Assembly (NCBI GenBank): GCA_024036415.1
Contig: JAMWET010000129.1
Location: 1,062,501 to 1,126,500 of the forward strand
Length of the DNA stretch: 64,000 bases
Direction of reading: 5' to 3'
From: Prochilodus magdalenae
Lineage: Eukaryota; Chordata; Actinopteri; Characiformes; Prochilodontidae
The notes under the pieces were generated by a model. That model saw only the letters and a list, made by a program, of their open reading frames with translations, was not told the origin of the DNA and made no database searches. A program made the translations under genes and the position numbers. Of the stretch, positions 13,985 to 25,025 are shown piece after piece; position 1 is the stretch's first letter, and each line of letters begins with the position of its first letter.

Positions 13985-14160
13985 AATAAACTTGACAGTA
14001 ACACTTTAAGTACTGACTAATTAACATTCAGTAATGCATTAGTTAACATGAAGTAATACATGAACAATGTTTAGAATGCTTAACTTATGTAAACTCAGAA
14101 CAACTACATGTTACATGTTAAGTAAACATGTAACAGTTATGTTGGTTGTTACATCCCAAA
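13985..14160. repeat. AACACTTTAA/TTAGTTAACAT-type interspersed repeat fragment
   Basis: AT-rich segment with AACACTTTAAGTACTGACTA, GCATTAGTTAACATGAAG and a stretch of ACATGTTACATGTTAAG short inverted units. It resembles non-autonomous DNA-transposon repeats common in cyprinid-type genomes. The ends are not definable by eye. Confidence 0.35.
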
Positions 14161-15059
14161 GATCATTACTTACTATGTATGTAGATACTATGAGAAATAA
14201 GTAACCACTGATATTTTAAGGGCAGACTTTTCCTCATGTTCATCTGCTGCAGTATGTAAATAATCCATATACCTAAGATGCAAAAAGAGTCTGTTTGTAA
14301 TTTGCTGATTTTGTGATGTCACATAAATCTACTCATTTACCTATGTCTATATATACACGAGTAGTGATGTGTATGTAGAAAATCCCCTCCTACACCCGTA
14401 GGCTAGAGGGTACCAGGCACACTTCAGAAAGAAACAGAAGATATGGTTGTGAATTGACTCTGAGCCTTTAAAAACAGTGCATCTTGCAACTTTTTACATT
14501 TATTTTATGTATGCCAAGAAAGTGCTTGGTCCCAAGCAGCCTTAAAATCTACAGCACAAATAAAGCAACACATATGGTATCTTGCAATTTGCATATTATA
14601 ACATTCCTACTATACAGCGAACTGAATGAAGACTAATGACAAAATACTATTACTGTCAAGAATTCAAACAGTAATGTAGCGTCTGACTACATAGCGCACT
14701 ATTTCTGCACTAGACAATCAAACACAGCTACATATCCCTAAATAAAATCTGGCCTAGCCATAACTAGCATAACGTAGCTGTCTAGCAATTCTCATCTGTC
14801 TGTACATTTTTCTATTAGTTCATTTGGCTCATTTACCTTTTGTTCTCATGGGTATGTCATCCAGGCTCTGCTTCTTACTATTAGCCAGACCTGCAGTATC
14901 ATTTAAAATATGAATTCCCATCAATACCAAATAATTACTGCTAACTATTGTCCCTTATGATCCTAGTCCTAGTAAGTAACGGAACTGTTACACTTAAAGT
15001 AGTGTGTGGAAAGTGAGAGAATCACAGGCAATTGCCTCTCCATTCAGACAGATAAACTG

Positions 15060-15735
15060 ATGTTGGATATGCTTTAGCTTATAAAAGCTGAGCCCAGGCT
15101 CAGTCCCTTTATTACGTCATCTGCCAAAAGACCCTGCGTTGCTGCTGCACACGGCACACCTGCTGCTACATTACCGGCCCACCTGGCTGGTCTCCAGCTC
15201 AAGCTCTGCCACACCGCCCACTGTTCCCTGCCTGTGTGACTTGCTGCATAACCATGCACACTCAGCACCACTCAGCCTCTCAGGAGCTGGAATCAATTCC
15301 GTTTCCCCAATAGCTGTCAACTTTGGAATCTCCTTCCACTCTTGGTTTCTTGTGGGTGCAGCCATAGGTCGAACATCGCGTCTCCCACAAGTGCGAGATA
15401 TCAACAAGTCAATACGGGATCATGTTACAGCAATAGAGAGGCTAAACACTGGCCCTTTCTCTTAGGCATTTAGCATCAAGTCTCAGGTGTCTCTCTGGCC
15501 AATCTGGTTTCTTCTTCTCTGTAATTTCCCATAGATGCACCGTCTTGATGTGCACAGTCCACAGGGAATCAGTGCCATCCAGGTGCTCTTCCACTTCTCC
15601 TACTTCTGAAGAGTCCAAAGTAGTCATCAAGCTGACTGTAATCAAACGTGATCCGCACTCTCCCTTACCTGCATTTCAAGTACCACATGAAACAGCAGAA
15701 ACCTCAAAGCAAGATAAAGACCTGCAGTAAAAAGA
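15060..15735. other. Unexplained GC-richer block with TATA-like and CRE-like motifs
   Basis: Base composition rises sharply inside the AT-rich frmd5 intron. TTATAAAAG (15079-15087) and ATTACGTCAT (15111-15120, CRE-like) precede a 108-codon plus-strand frame at 15139-15465. That frame ends in a segment containing LPQVRDINKSIRDHV and matches nothing I recognise. An open frame of similar length exists on the opposite strand, so coding is not established. It could be a cryptic promoter with an unannotated transcript, a solo retroelement fragment or a retro-copy. Confidence 0.25.
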
Positions 15736-17294
15736 AGGGACAACGTGCATCTTCGTATGTCTTCCATTAAAAGAAATCACTTACACTGTACCTGACTTGC
15801 GCAAAACAAACAAGCCTTTTTGTTCAGCTTTTTTTGCAGCTTTGTTGACAACATGTAGTTGGTGAACAGGTGAGCATATTTTAAATGAACCGCTACTTCC
15901 TATTAAAAGTTTAACCGTTCACAAACAGTAAACAAATTCATTCCGAGTATTTTGATATGAAATGTTCGGTTAGGAGAAAAAGAAACAGGCAGACTGTGGT
16001 ATCATAGGAATCAGACGGCTAAAGTGTTTACTGACCCAGAACTCTATTAAAGAAATGGTCAGGTAAAAACAATACATATTTTCAACTGGCTATATTTGCA
16101 CTGTAGACATTATAAGCCCTGATTCCCATCAAAAGAAGTGTGAAGAATTCTGTCAAGATTCATTACATTTCTATACAAGCCATTTAAAATCTAACCACTT
16201 TGAATGGATCACATTTAAACAGCTACTTTAAGCAGGAAGTTAAAACTTCTGTAGAATTCCGCTGTAAATAGTAAAGCTGAGTTCACATAACAAAGAGCTG
16301 AAATCCATCTTCATTTGCCCTTCACTATACGCTGCATTCTGTCTGAATGCAAAACTGACAGTGTCTGCAATGTGCTGCAAAAACAGTAAAGCAGAATAGT
16401 ACAGCTTTTTTCAGATGGACAAGGACATGTAATATTCACAAAGTCAGGGTCCAGCCGGCTCAAACACTGCAGGAAACGATCAGCGTCTTTTATAAATGTC
16501 AAGGTCCTATTAGGAAAACAGCAGAGTGCATTAGGACTTCATTACTGTAGTACTGTGTGCTCTTCACTGGCAAATATGTGAAGTTTAGTAACAAACCAGC
16601 ATATGACATACATCTTATAGGACGATGAAAATGAGGGTTATGTTTTAGATATTCTGGTGAATTCATTTATTTTACGTACGTTTCATTGTGAGAATGCTAG
16701 TGCTGGTGCTCCATTCAAACTACTCTTTTTTCAGCCTCTGTAGGTATCACTACCAGAGCTCTCTCACTGGAAATACATGAATGCAGCTAAATTTCATGCT
16801 CTCCTATATAGCCGTGCCTGTTATATCAGCACCACTCACCCATGCTGCACTGTTAAATTGACTGCTTTCACAAGCACCCAGGGGGCAGGTTTAGGACTCC
16901 AACACTGCAGACTACCTAATTAATGGATGTGATGTTTGGATGAAATGCCAAGACATACATAACCCAGCAGATTAGGAATCCGGGTCAATCTGGATGATAT
17001 CTAATGCTGGTTATACTGACATGGCAAGAAACAACATCCACTCCAAATGCAGTTTAAAAACAATGGATGGCCGCAATCATGAAATTAATAGCCCTCCCTT
17101 CTTATATGGGCCATATTAAGGGAGTTCAGTCTTCTGTAAATAAAGTTGTAAATAGCATGGAAATAAGTTTCAAAAAATGTCATTCTCTACATAGTCCATG
17201 CTTTCATAATGTGACAAATGACCTCCACGTAAATTGTTCAGGCTACAGCATTTAAGTCCCACCCATTCACACAGACCTTTACCGCACCGCCCCA

Positions 17295-17332
17295 ACTGTG
17301 TTCGTCACTGTGTTCATCACTGTGTTCGTCAC
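17295..17332. repeat. 12-bp tandem repeat, three copies
   Basis: ACTGTGTTCGTC is repeated three times with one substitution in the middle copy. A small minisatellite in frmd5 intron 1. Confidence 0.85.
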
Positions 17333-18605
17333 AGTTTTGGTACATAAACCCAAGCAAACGGAATTTTTTTAAATGCCAAAAAGTAGTTACACCCCCTTTC
17401 AAATGGTTCTTCCAGGGTTCTACGGTAATGATTATATAGACAATTGTGAATCACTATTACTGAAACAGTTGTGAATGAGAGTGTAGACTTTAATGGCGAT
17501 TATTTACTTTTATTATTTATTACTCTAGATTAAAACAGGAAAGACTTTAGACTTTCTTTAGGCTCTAGCCATTAATCCTTTCCTACAAGGACTTACACAA
17601 TATAATAATATTCTATTTATTTAATCATTTCTGTCTATTTAATCATTCTAATATTATATATTATACATCATTTATTTCCATCCACAATTTCAGTGTCAGT
17701 GCCAAATGACTTATTACCTTTTCCATGCAGGTCAGACACATTATAGATGTTATAAAGACTTTGCTGAGGTGAAGTGCTGGTATGGTGGTACAATGTTACC
17801 AAAATATACACAAAATTATATATTTGTTATTGTAGCTGTGCCCTAGACTGAAATGCATGTTGAAATGCAGACTGTAAACTTTACATTGAAAATTCAATGA
17901 AAAACGCAGCAGCAGTAATGGTACAATACTAAAAAGTAAACATTAGGAGAACCAATAAATGGACACACTGATATTCATAGCCATTCCACAGAGTGCAGGC
18001 TCAAATAGACACTTGTAGGCTCAAGACTCCATAGACTGAAATAACCTTTTTTGACTCTGGACTGAGAGAGACATTACACAACATTTGGTTTTTGTCTTCT
18101 GGCGAAAGTTAGGCAAGTAATGGCCAGTTGGACAAACGCTAATCATGTCCACCACAGCGTCCAAACCCACATCTTCACATCATGTAAACTAAGCATGCTA
18201 CACTAATGAACAGTCTAACGATGGCCTACTAATCGTGACATACTATTTTGGTATTGGACGCAGCACATGACTTCCACAATTTACTCTTGTCACAACATCA
18301 GCGCTCCCTCTCAGTGTACTGGCCAGCCAGCACAGACGGCGGCTTACGTGACCTGAACATCACGATGCTGGACCGGGGGGAAAATGGCAAAGGCATAACG
18401 TGGCTGCCTTAAAACCGCTAGAACAGACAAAACATCACCATCCTTCCCCTCTCTGTGTCAAACAGAAGCCTTACTGCGCGCTCGTTTCTTCAGCTTCCCC
18501 ACCTGCTCCGTCCTAGCAAACAGACACACTGGAAACAAAAGATTCCCCAGCCGCAGCCTCCCTGTCCTGCCGCAGGGCTCAATAAGAGGGGGACCGGACA
18601 CTGAC

Positions 18606-18707
18606 CTGGATGGTGCAGGTGTACTCGGTGTCGTCCAGCAGGCGGACGGTGCAGCTGAACTCTCTCTCCAGGTTCCTCACGCTGCCGCTCATCAGTCGAC
18701 TCAACAT
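18606..18707 (-). CDS. frmd5: FERM domain-containing protein 5, coding exon 1 (partial gene)
   Basis: The minus-strand ATG (18707-18705) opens a 34-codon exon starting [14 protein letters not shown] and ending [10 protein letters not shown], followed by a GTCAGT donor at 18605. The exon ends in phase 0. The pattern MLSRLMSGS plus [16 protein letters not shown] is the N-terminus of FRMD5, opening the F1 lobe of the FERM domain; FRMD3 and the EPB41L proteins start differently. FRMD5 binds membrane-proximal partners and regulates adhesion and migration. Upstream in-frame codons exist, but the family start and the conserved motif favour this Met. The rest of the gene lies beyond the left edge. 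A duplicated a/b copy cannot be distinguished from one exon. Confidence 0.85.
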
Positions 18708-19200
18708 GTTCGCTCTCACACGACCGACCAGCTCAGCCTCAGCCACACGGCCAGCGCCGTCACACCGAGCTCTCTCTCCGCTCACACGCACCCGCAGCCC
18801 GAGCGCCACGCATCCTTATCCAACCTTCCTGGCGGTGCGGCTGCTTTGCGTGGTTTCTTTTCTGTTCTTTCTTTCTTTCTTTTTGTGGACGGAAAAGGTT
18901 TACAATAGGTCGCAGTGGTACGACAGTGGCAGTCGCGCCAGACTGTTCACCATTCACTGCTTGCAAATTGATGTGGAGTTGAGGGGGGCGAGGAGGGCGG
19001 GCTTGTGTGTAAGATTGACTTCCTACAGAACCAATGGGCGCCTTACGTGGTATTGCGCGTGACTACAGACAGTGAAACATTAGGACGGTGCCTTTTCTGG
19101 ATGCAGGTAAGGCGCTCCTCAAGTTGTCAGCAGCTGACCAATAGGAGCCCTTGGTTGGACAGTGTTTTTGGCAGTCCAGGGCTGAAATGTTTCCAGTAGA
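18708..19200 (-). promoter_or_regulatory. frmd5: frmd5 5' flank, GC-rich with CCAAT boxes
   Basis: The sequence around and upstream of frmd5 exon 1 (about 18.3-19.2 kb) is richer in CpG than the rest of the window. CCAAT occurs on the plus strand at 19031-19035 and 19138-19142, that is, ATTGG when read toward frmd5. No TATA box is obvious, which fits a CpG-type promoter. The transcription start cannot be placed by eye. Confidence 0.45.
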
Positions 19201-19360
19201 CTACAGTGAGGTCGCTGGTTTATCTTGTGTTTATTGCTCTGCCTATTTTCATCACTAGTGTAGCAGTTTCGCTGCATTGTTTCTATGATGCGCTGTTTGC
19301 AATAACCTAAGCGGGTAAAATAGTATCTCTGCTGTGGCAGTGTAGCGACATTTTATCTAC

Positions 19361-19467
19361 ACCTGTATTCCGACAAACCCGCCCCCTCCGCTAGGATTGG
19401 CTAGTGGTTTAGGCTGACCTGCTAGCCAATCCCAGTGCAGGAGGGCGGGGCATGTCGGAATACAGGT
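19361..19467. repeat. CCAAT/GC-box imperfect inverted repeat
   Basis: Left arm 19361-19404 (starts ACCTGTATTCCGACA, ends GGATTGGCTAG) is the imperfect reverse complement of right arm 19422-19467 (starts CTAGCCAATCCC, ends GTCGGAATACAGGT), with a 17-bp spacer. Each arm holds one CCAAT box in inverted orientation and one GC box (CCGCCCC-like on the left, GGGCGGGG on the right). It lies about 650 bp upstream of frmd5 exon 1. It may be a fold-back element or a duplicated promoter module. Confidence 0.75.
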
Positions 19468-20694
19468 GGGGGAGGATACGGCTGCGAGAGACTCATGGAT
19501 GTGTGACCCACTGGCTCCGCCTTGCGGATTTGTGTGGAACTTGAACATGTTATTGCTTCTCTCTTACAGAGCCAGTCATTTCATTCCGCCAAGTATGTTA
19601 CACTTGTAGGCACACGAACTATATACAAGTATTTAATAAAGAGACACAAATAATCAAAATAAATGAATACAAGAGCAAATTATAATAATTAGCCGCTGGG
19701 AAAGTTGCCTAATCAATGTCTGTGCATATGCAAATGTGTAAATATCTTTATATATATGCAGATGTGAGGAGATTTTAGTCATTCACATTTAGTTTCTAAA
19801 TGGTAAGTTATGTCTCATTTTCCGCTATGCTGTTAAGCACACATTTTACATTCTTCCTTTGGCAGTTTATTTGTGACTAACGTAGCACAAACAGAAGAAC
19901 AGTGCTTCTCCCCTTGCTGGATCTACAGTATGCAATATGCAGTATGAGTGCAAAACTGTGCTATACCATCTAAATAAAGACTCATGTATCTTTTAGAAAG
20001 CATGCATACACATGTATTATACACATAGTGTACACAATGCAGTATAAAATAATGCAGTTCTATCATGTAGAACGGAAAGACTGAATGCATCAGTGTATTT
20101 CTAAGTGTGTGCGGTTGAGCAATCTGATATATCCTAGTAGTTGTCTCGTTGGAGAGAGGTAATGAGCATGGGACCAAATTACTGGCCAGTTGTTTATGCC
20201 TGTGGTGGTCTCTGATTTTACACTTCTGTGTCGTCTTCTAGATCAGAGATATCTGAAGAGGTTGTTTGAGGGTGAGTTTGTCTCGAAGATGCTGGACTAG
20301 GAACTATCCTCTAGTGGCGAGAGGATCATTTCTAATATTGTCTGGGCTGTCCTGGCCACCTGCTGTAGATATTTGTAGTCCTGGGTGGAGCAGTTTCCAA
20401 ACCATACTGTGATAGAGCTGGTAAGAATACCTCTTTGAGGGTTCTTGCTATATCTATTGTCATCTGATAAACGAGTTGTGAGTCATGCTACCAGATTTGC
20501 AACCTCGGTACTATAAGTGATGCCACTGTGGGAGGCAAAACAGTCATTGGTGAACAGCCCAGTGTATGTAAGTGAACACTTTGGGATTCCCTAGATTACT
20601 GAGAAGGTCTAGGTGGTCTGATTGTTATTCATTATTAACTGTTAGTACACAAACCAGCTGTACTTTTCATGTATTGTAATGAGCATACTGAGTA

Positions 20695-21880
20695 AACATC
20701 CACAGTGCCCTGAAAAAAGTTGTAAACCATTGTATTTTATAATCTGTAGATCCCCAACCATCACCTCCACCAAACAGTTCCTGTAGCTGCAAATAAGATT
20801 TGTATAATATTGTGGAGGTTTTTTGAATTGTTGCTCCTAGCAAATGTGTTAAAGGTCAACTTCTGGGATGCCTTCAGCTAATACCATTGTCTCTTCATAG
20901 GGTTAAGGTCATGAACCTTCTTTTTCAACCATTCTTTAGCTGATTTACTTGTGTGCAATGGCTCATTGTTTTGTTGCATTACCCAATGTCTCTTTAGTCT
21001 GAGGTCAGGAACTCCTTCGTTCCTCAGTACAATGTTTTGATATACTGTTAAATGTAATGATAATACTTTATTCTTGTATAGCGCCTTTCACAAACACACT
21101 TACAAGTCACTTACAATTGTTAGTCCAGATAGAAATGCACAGGTGTCACACAACAAAGAAACAGAGCATTGATAACAACAAAGACATACAAATAGACAAT
21201 AGACAATATGAGCATGATCATTTTGAAGAGCTGTTTAGTCTTGAGGCAGGTTGTAAGCGAGTGTAAAGAGATGTGTTTTAAGATTAGATTTAAATACAGA
21301 GAGTGAACTGGACTCCTTGACCAGGGGTGGGAGGGATTTCCAGAGTCAAGGAGCAAGTCTGAAAATGATCGGTCACCAAAGCCATGCGGGTTGGATGGAG
21401 GAATTGTGAGTAGCTCAGCTGTGGAAGACCTGAGAGAGCGAGAGGGGGAAGAAGAAGGCCAGACATGTAAGAAGAAGTGAGATTGTTCAGAGCTTGTGTG
21501 CAAATGTGTTGTTCAATGATTGCAAGGCAGCAATGCAACCCCAAACCATGTTACCCCCTGCACCATGCTTCACAGATGGGATGAGATTTTGGTGTGGGCA
21601 TGCAGCGTCCTTTTCCACCCAACACAGTGTTGTGCATTTGTCCTAAAATGTCCAAAATATCTGTCCATAAAACATTTTCCCAGAATTACAGCAGGAGCTT
21701 CTTTCATGGTTCCCTTCCATGAACACCTTTATGGTTCAGCATTTTTCTGACAGTGGACAAATGTCATTGCAGCTGGTAGAGACATCTGTCTTTAGCGGTC
21801 ACCCGTGAGTTCTTTTTCTTAGCTACTGTCCTGAATTTTTAAAAATTTGTCTAATCCTAGAAAAATGTATACACAGGTCA
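20695..21880. mobile_element. Tc1/mariner relic, interrupted by another repeat
   Basis: Starts with ACAGTGCCCTGAAAAA, typical of a Tc1-type terminus. It contains the antisense remnants TTTAGCTGATTTACTTGTGTG, GGCTCATTGTTTTGTTGCAT and GCACCATGCTTCACAGATGG, in the order seen in fish Tc1-like transposase genes read backwards. The body is broken by a foreign block at about 21050-21505. Full of stops, and the right end is not defined. Confidence 0.65.
21050..21505 (+). repeat. Interspersed repeat inserted in the Tc1 relic
   Basis: Begins GATAATACTTTATTCTTGTATAGCGCCTTTCACAA. It carries a GTAAAGAGATGTGTTTTAAG segment and a CCAGGGGTGGGAGGGATTTCCAGAGTC segment, and ends near CAGAGCTTGTGTGCAAATG. The TATAGCGCCTTTCA start and the CAGGGGTGGGAGGG core are common in fish repeats. 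Tc1 sequence lies on both sides, so this is the younger insertion. Confidence 0.5.
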
Positions 21881-22399
21881 TGCTTTTGTAGCCTTTTTCT
21901 ATCTTAATGAATCTCTTCTACACATCTGCAGAGGTCTTCTAAAAGCTGTTCGTGCTGAGGCGTGGTTTACACTAACCTGTCTTGGAAAGAATATGTTTGT
22001 CAGTAAGCAGACTTTGTGTGCTGTCTTTATAATGACTTGGTACATAAGCAGTATCCATGAGAGTCTTGTCAACAGATGGAAACTCATTTAAATGTTTACA
22101 TGTTTAATCTTTCTCAAAAAAGGAATTTGCATATGTCTTCCTCTATGTTGGATATCAGTAAATGATTCAAGGAATTTGGAGGAATTTCAGTGCATAAAGG
22201 GCAAGCGTGCAAGGCCAAGCTAAACAATCCAATCCAATCTCCAATCCCTCAGACAGCACTGCCTCAAGAACAATCATTCAGTAATAGCTGATATAACTAC
22301 ATGGGCAGAGGGAATACTTTGGTACATTTATATACATTTATCAATCACAACATGGAGTTACATTCACAAATGCCACATTTACTGTGCCAAACAGAACCG

Positions 22400-22750
22400 T
22401 TATGTTAACCATGTGTATAGTGTCAGACAAATCAATATTCCAGATCTTTTTGGAAGAAACAGAAGCCGTCTTCTCTGGACCAAAGACAAAAAGGATTATG
22501 CAGACTTTTATCAGCAACATATCAAAAGCCAGAGTCTGTCATGGAATGGGGTTGGGTTAGCATCCCTGGCAAAGGGGAATTGCACTTCGGCATTAATGCA
22601 GCGAAATACACTGAGCTATTGAACAGCTTTTACTGTCTTTGAGAAGATGTCTTCTCCATGGGCATTTATGCATTTTTTAACAAAACAATGCAAAATCATA
22701 CTCTGCACTCAGTGCAAGTCATGGTTGTGAAAGAAGACAGTATGGGAAAC
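22400..22750 (+). pseudogene. DDE (Tc1/IS630-like) transposase relic
   Basis: Plus-strand frame 22413-22622 contains LLWTKDKKDYADFYQQHIKS and SLSWNGVGLASLAKGN. The latter is a corrupted form of the conserved SVMVWGC region preceding the second catalytic Asp of Tc1/IS630 transposases. Related sequence continues to about 22745 out of frame (AACAATGC..CATACTCTGCAC). Non-functional. Confidence 0.5.
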
Positions 22751-23952
22751 AGACTTTTTTTCTTTTTCTAAATAATGATGACCCCCATACCATTACAACC
22801 TTAGATGTTGTTTGGAGGAAGAACAGGACAAATAAAATACCTAATACACTTAAATGATTGTGGCAAACACAACATGACTGACATCACTTTGTAGTTATAG
22901 AGGTTCCTAATGGTGTTCTGCAAATAATTCATCCCATGCAGCTTGAATATTCTCACACAGCTCCTGCAAGGGTGGAGGTGGAGTGACCCCAGGCCTTCTG
23001 GATGTCTGGCTCATGACAACAAACCGTTCATCTTAGTGCTGACCATGGTGTCTCCACACACAGATTTGTTGGTCATTTCAAAAGCATGTCTTATTTCTGA
23101 GACAGTCTGACATCATTGCAGTTTTTGGCAATGTTGATGGGCAGTCGTCATAGCATGCTGCGTGCATTGGGTCCTGCCTCATGCAGCCGTCTGCCAATAG
23201 TACGGACACTAACAGGATGACTCATTGAGGCCATCACAGCTCACTGAATGATCATATCCATGCCTTCAAAGCAGCTGAGAAAAAACAGGAATGCATCTTC
23301 TTTGTTACTGTGCTTTTAATAAACTGCACTTCTACAAGTACATGCTTGAAAATAAGAATCAGTGTTTTGTAATGTATAGATTCTGCCAAAGAATAGGCTT
23401 GAAATTAATAATCTCCACCCACCTCCATTTCCAATAGCAGACAACCCTTCTGATGCATTCCACTGTATTCAAGACTGAAAAGAGCTAAAAAGCTCAAAAT
23501 GCACTTAAATAGAAGGCACTGGGCAGTTGAAGAATTTCTTTAGCAAACTTTTACAAGAACCACATTTTTAAAATACGTTTACATGAAGGAATACCAACAT
23601 AGTGGCATGGGTGGAGCTATCACAGGATCCTGCCTGATTGGCACAGATATCAGAAAATTAACAGGTAGATAGTAGTAAGTACCAGCACTGCAGTTTTAAG
23701 CAGTTGAACTATACTGTTTCTGTGTAGTGAAGTGCAGTGTAGTGTAGTGTAGTTTTAAATTTGCTAATATTGTAACAATTTAAAATGTTTTTAGGTCTTT
23801 CCAAATACAGGGAAACACATCAAAATCTCTACATGTGTCATATTTTAGTTTTACAAACACTGAGACCTTTGAGCAGAATAACTTTTATATGATGGATTGT
23901 GATGTGGTGCTTCAGAATTAATGGAGCTCTGCACAAGAGAAATCAAGGAATG
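22751..23952. other. Intergenic region and 3' side of the paracaspase gene
   Basis: No gene seen. The part nearest 23953 should hold the 3' UTR of the minus-strand paracaspase gene. An ATTAAA on the minus strand at about 23312 is a possible polyadenylation signal. At 22920-23230 there is a GC-richer stretch resembling transposon-derived sequence that I could not assign. Confidence 0.4.
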
Positions 23953-24273
23953 TCACAGAGTGAATTCATGTGAGTCATTTTCATCGTTCTCCTCCGGTTC
24001 ATTGGTGCTAATGGACGTCACACTGGCTGAGAGCTGGTAGACGTTCTCTGCTTTGCGGGTTGAAGGTTGTGCGTGGTGAGCGAGACGATGCAAGGGCCGC
24101 CTGGCTTCAGACTTGTTCTGCATGGCTTCTTGTCTTCTGTCCATTGGCCTTCTATGACTGAGCCTGCAAGAGGAAATCAGAGGCCGGCCGATGTCCACCT
24201 CTCTGCATTCAGTCAGCCGCAGCTTCCTGTCTCGGTGGGTGTAGTGCAACTCTGCTTTGATCACAAGTGATCC
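23953..24273 (-). CDS. malt1-like: Paracaspase exon 14 (last coding exon, stop)
   Basis: Acceptor TTGACCAG, 321 nt ending in a stop at 23953. Encodes the final Ig3 strands (GSLVIKAELHYTHRD, ECREVDIGRPLIS) and a basic then acidic tail ending SHEFTL. Near the end is PEENDE (about residues 645-650), which fits the TRAF6-binding pattern P-x-E-x-x-acidic/aromatic and sits where human MALT1 has its C-terminal TRAF6 motif. The tail is shorter than in human MALT1. Confidence 0.85.
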   Translation of the reverse strand, partial: GSLVIKAELHYTHRDRKLRLTECREVDIGRPLISSCRLSHRRPMDRRQEAMQNKSEARRPLHRLAHHAQPSTRKAENVYQLSASVTSISTNEPEENDENDSHEFTL

Positions 24274-24987
24274 CTGGTCAATGGAAACAAAGAAATAATA
24301 TCGGTTACTCTGTTTTTACCACAAATCATAAATTATTTAGACGATGAACTCCTGGAAAAGCGTTCACAAGCAATCAATCACCTAGGCAGATACAAAACAG
24401 AATAAACAATATAAAATTCTATAGAAATTCTATTCTAAACCAACAGCTTACCAGCATCCATCCAAAATGCAAGCAGAGGAGTTCTGCCAGATGTCTAATA
24501 ATTACAATACCATTTAAAGTGTTTATGGGTGAATTAAAGAACAAGTATTCCAGTATTCATTCAGAAATATCACCAAATATTCAAAGCCTGTACCTGGGCC
24601 AGCCCTACAAAATACCAATCATACCTATCTTTGAAAAACGTTTACAAACTATAGAAAGTGTACCTCAAGCCTTTGAAGGCAGCATAGTCTCAGACTGCAG
24701 TCAGGATTGTCAGTTTTGCTGAGCAGCAGAGAATGCATTTCATCTGACCTGCCAGGGCCTGAGAAGATATCTTCCAACACCTGAAGACAGAGTTAAAAGA
24801 CAAAAGTGTTTGACATGAGGTTTGTAATATGATGCAGATAGCAAAACAAACAAACAAACAAACAAAAATTGTTGCACTACATTCATCTCTCTTGGCCATC
24901 ACTTAATTTCTAGATCCTACCCTCGTGGCTAGCCAACATTACAATTACTTGTTGGCACTAAATGTAACTAAAACATCCTTCCATCAT

Positions 24988-25025
<38 letters not shown>

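Larger units (their letters stand above)
1..18605 (-). other. frmd5: frmd5 intron 1 (partial; continues past the left edge)
   Basis: This is the 3' side of the donor after frmd5 exon 1, read on the minus strand. I looked on both strands for the next FERM exon, expected to encode a block like RDAKGQYLFDLI, and found none, so exon 2 lies outside the window. The content is AT-rich, non-coding and repeat-bearing. The recognisable parts are listed separately: CT and CA microsatellites, a nested hAT/MITE block at 9590-12280, a repeat fragment near 14 kb and an unexplained GC-richer block near 15 kb. I see nothing coding in 1-2600, 2660-6500, 7570-9590, 12290-13990 or 15740-18600. Confidence 0.7.

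Noticed and set aside
13734..14027. 97-codon minus-strand frame with hydrophobic N-terminus
   Set aside because: AT-rich intron and repeat-derived, overlapping other short frames, with no family signature.
17295..17332. Three direct repeats considered as a CRISPR-like or operator array
   Set aside because: The 12-bp units abut without spacers in a vertebrate intron; a simple minisatellite explains them.
18610..19062. 150-codon plus-strand open frame over the frmd5 first exon
   Set aside because: It is antisense to frmd5 exon 1 in CpG-rich sequence, has no recognisable domain and is rich in Arg/Ser/Thr as expected from base composition.
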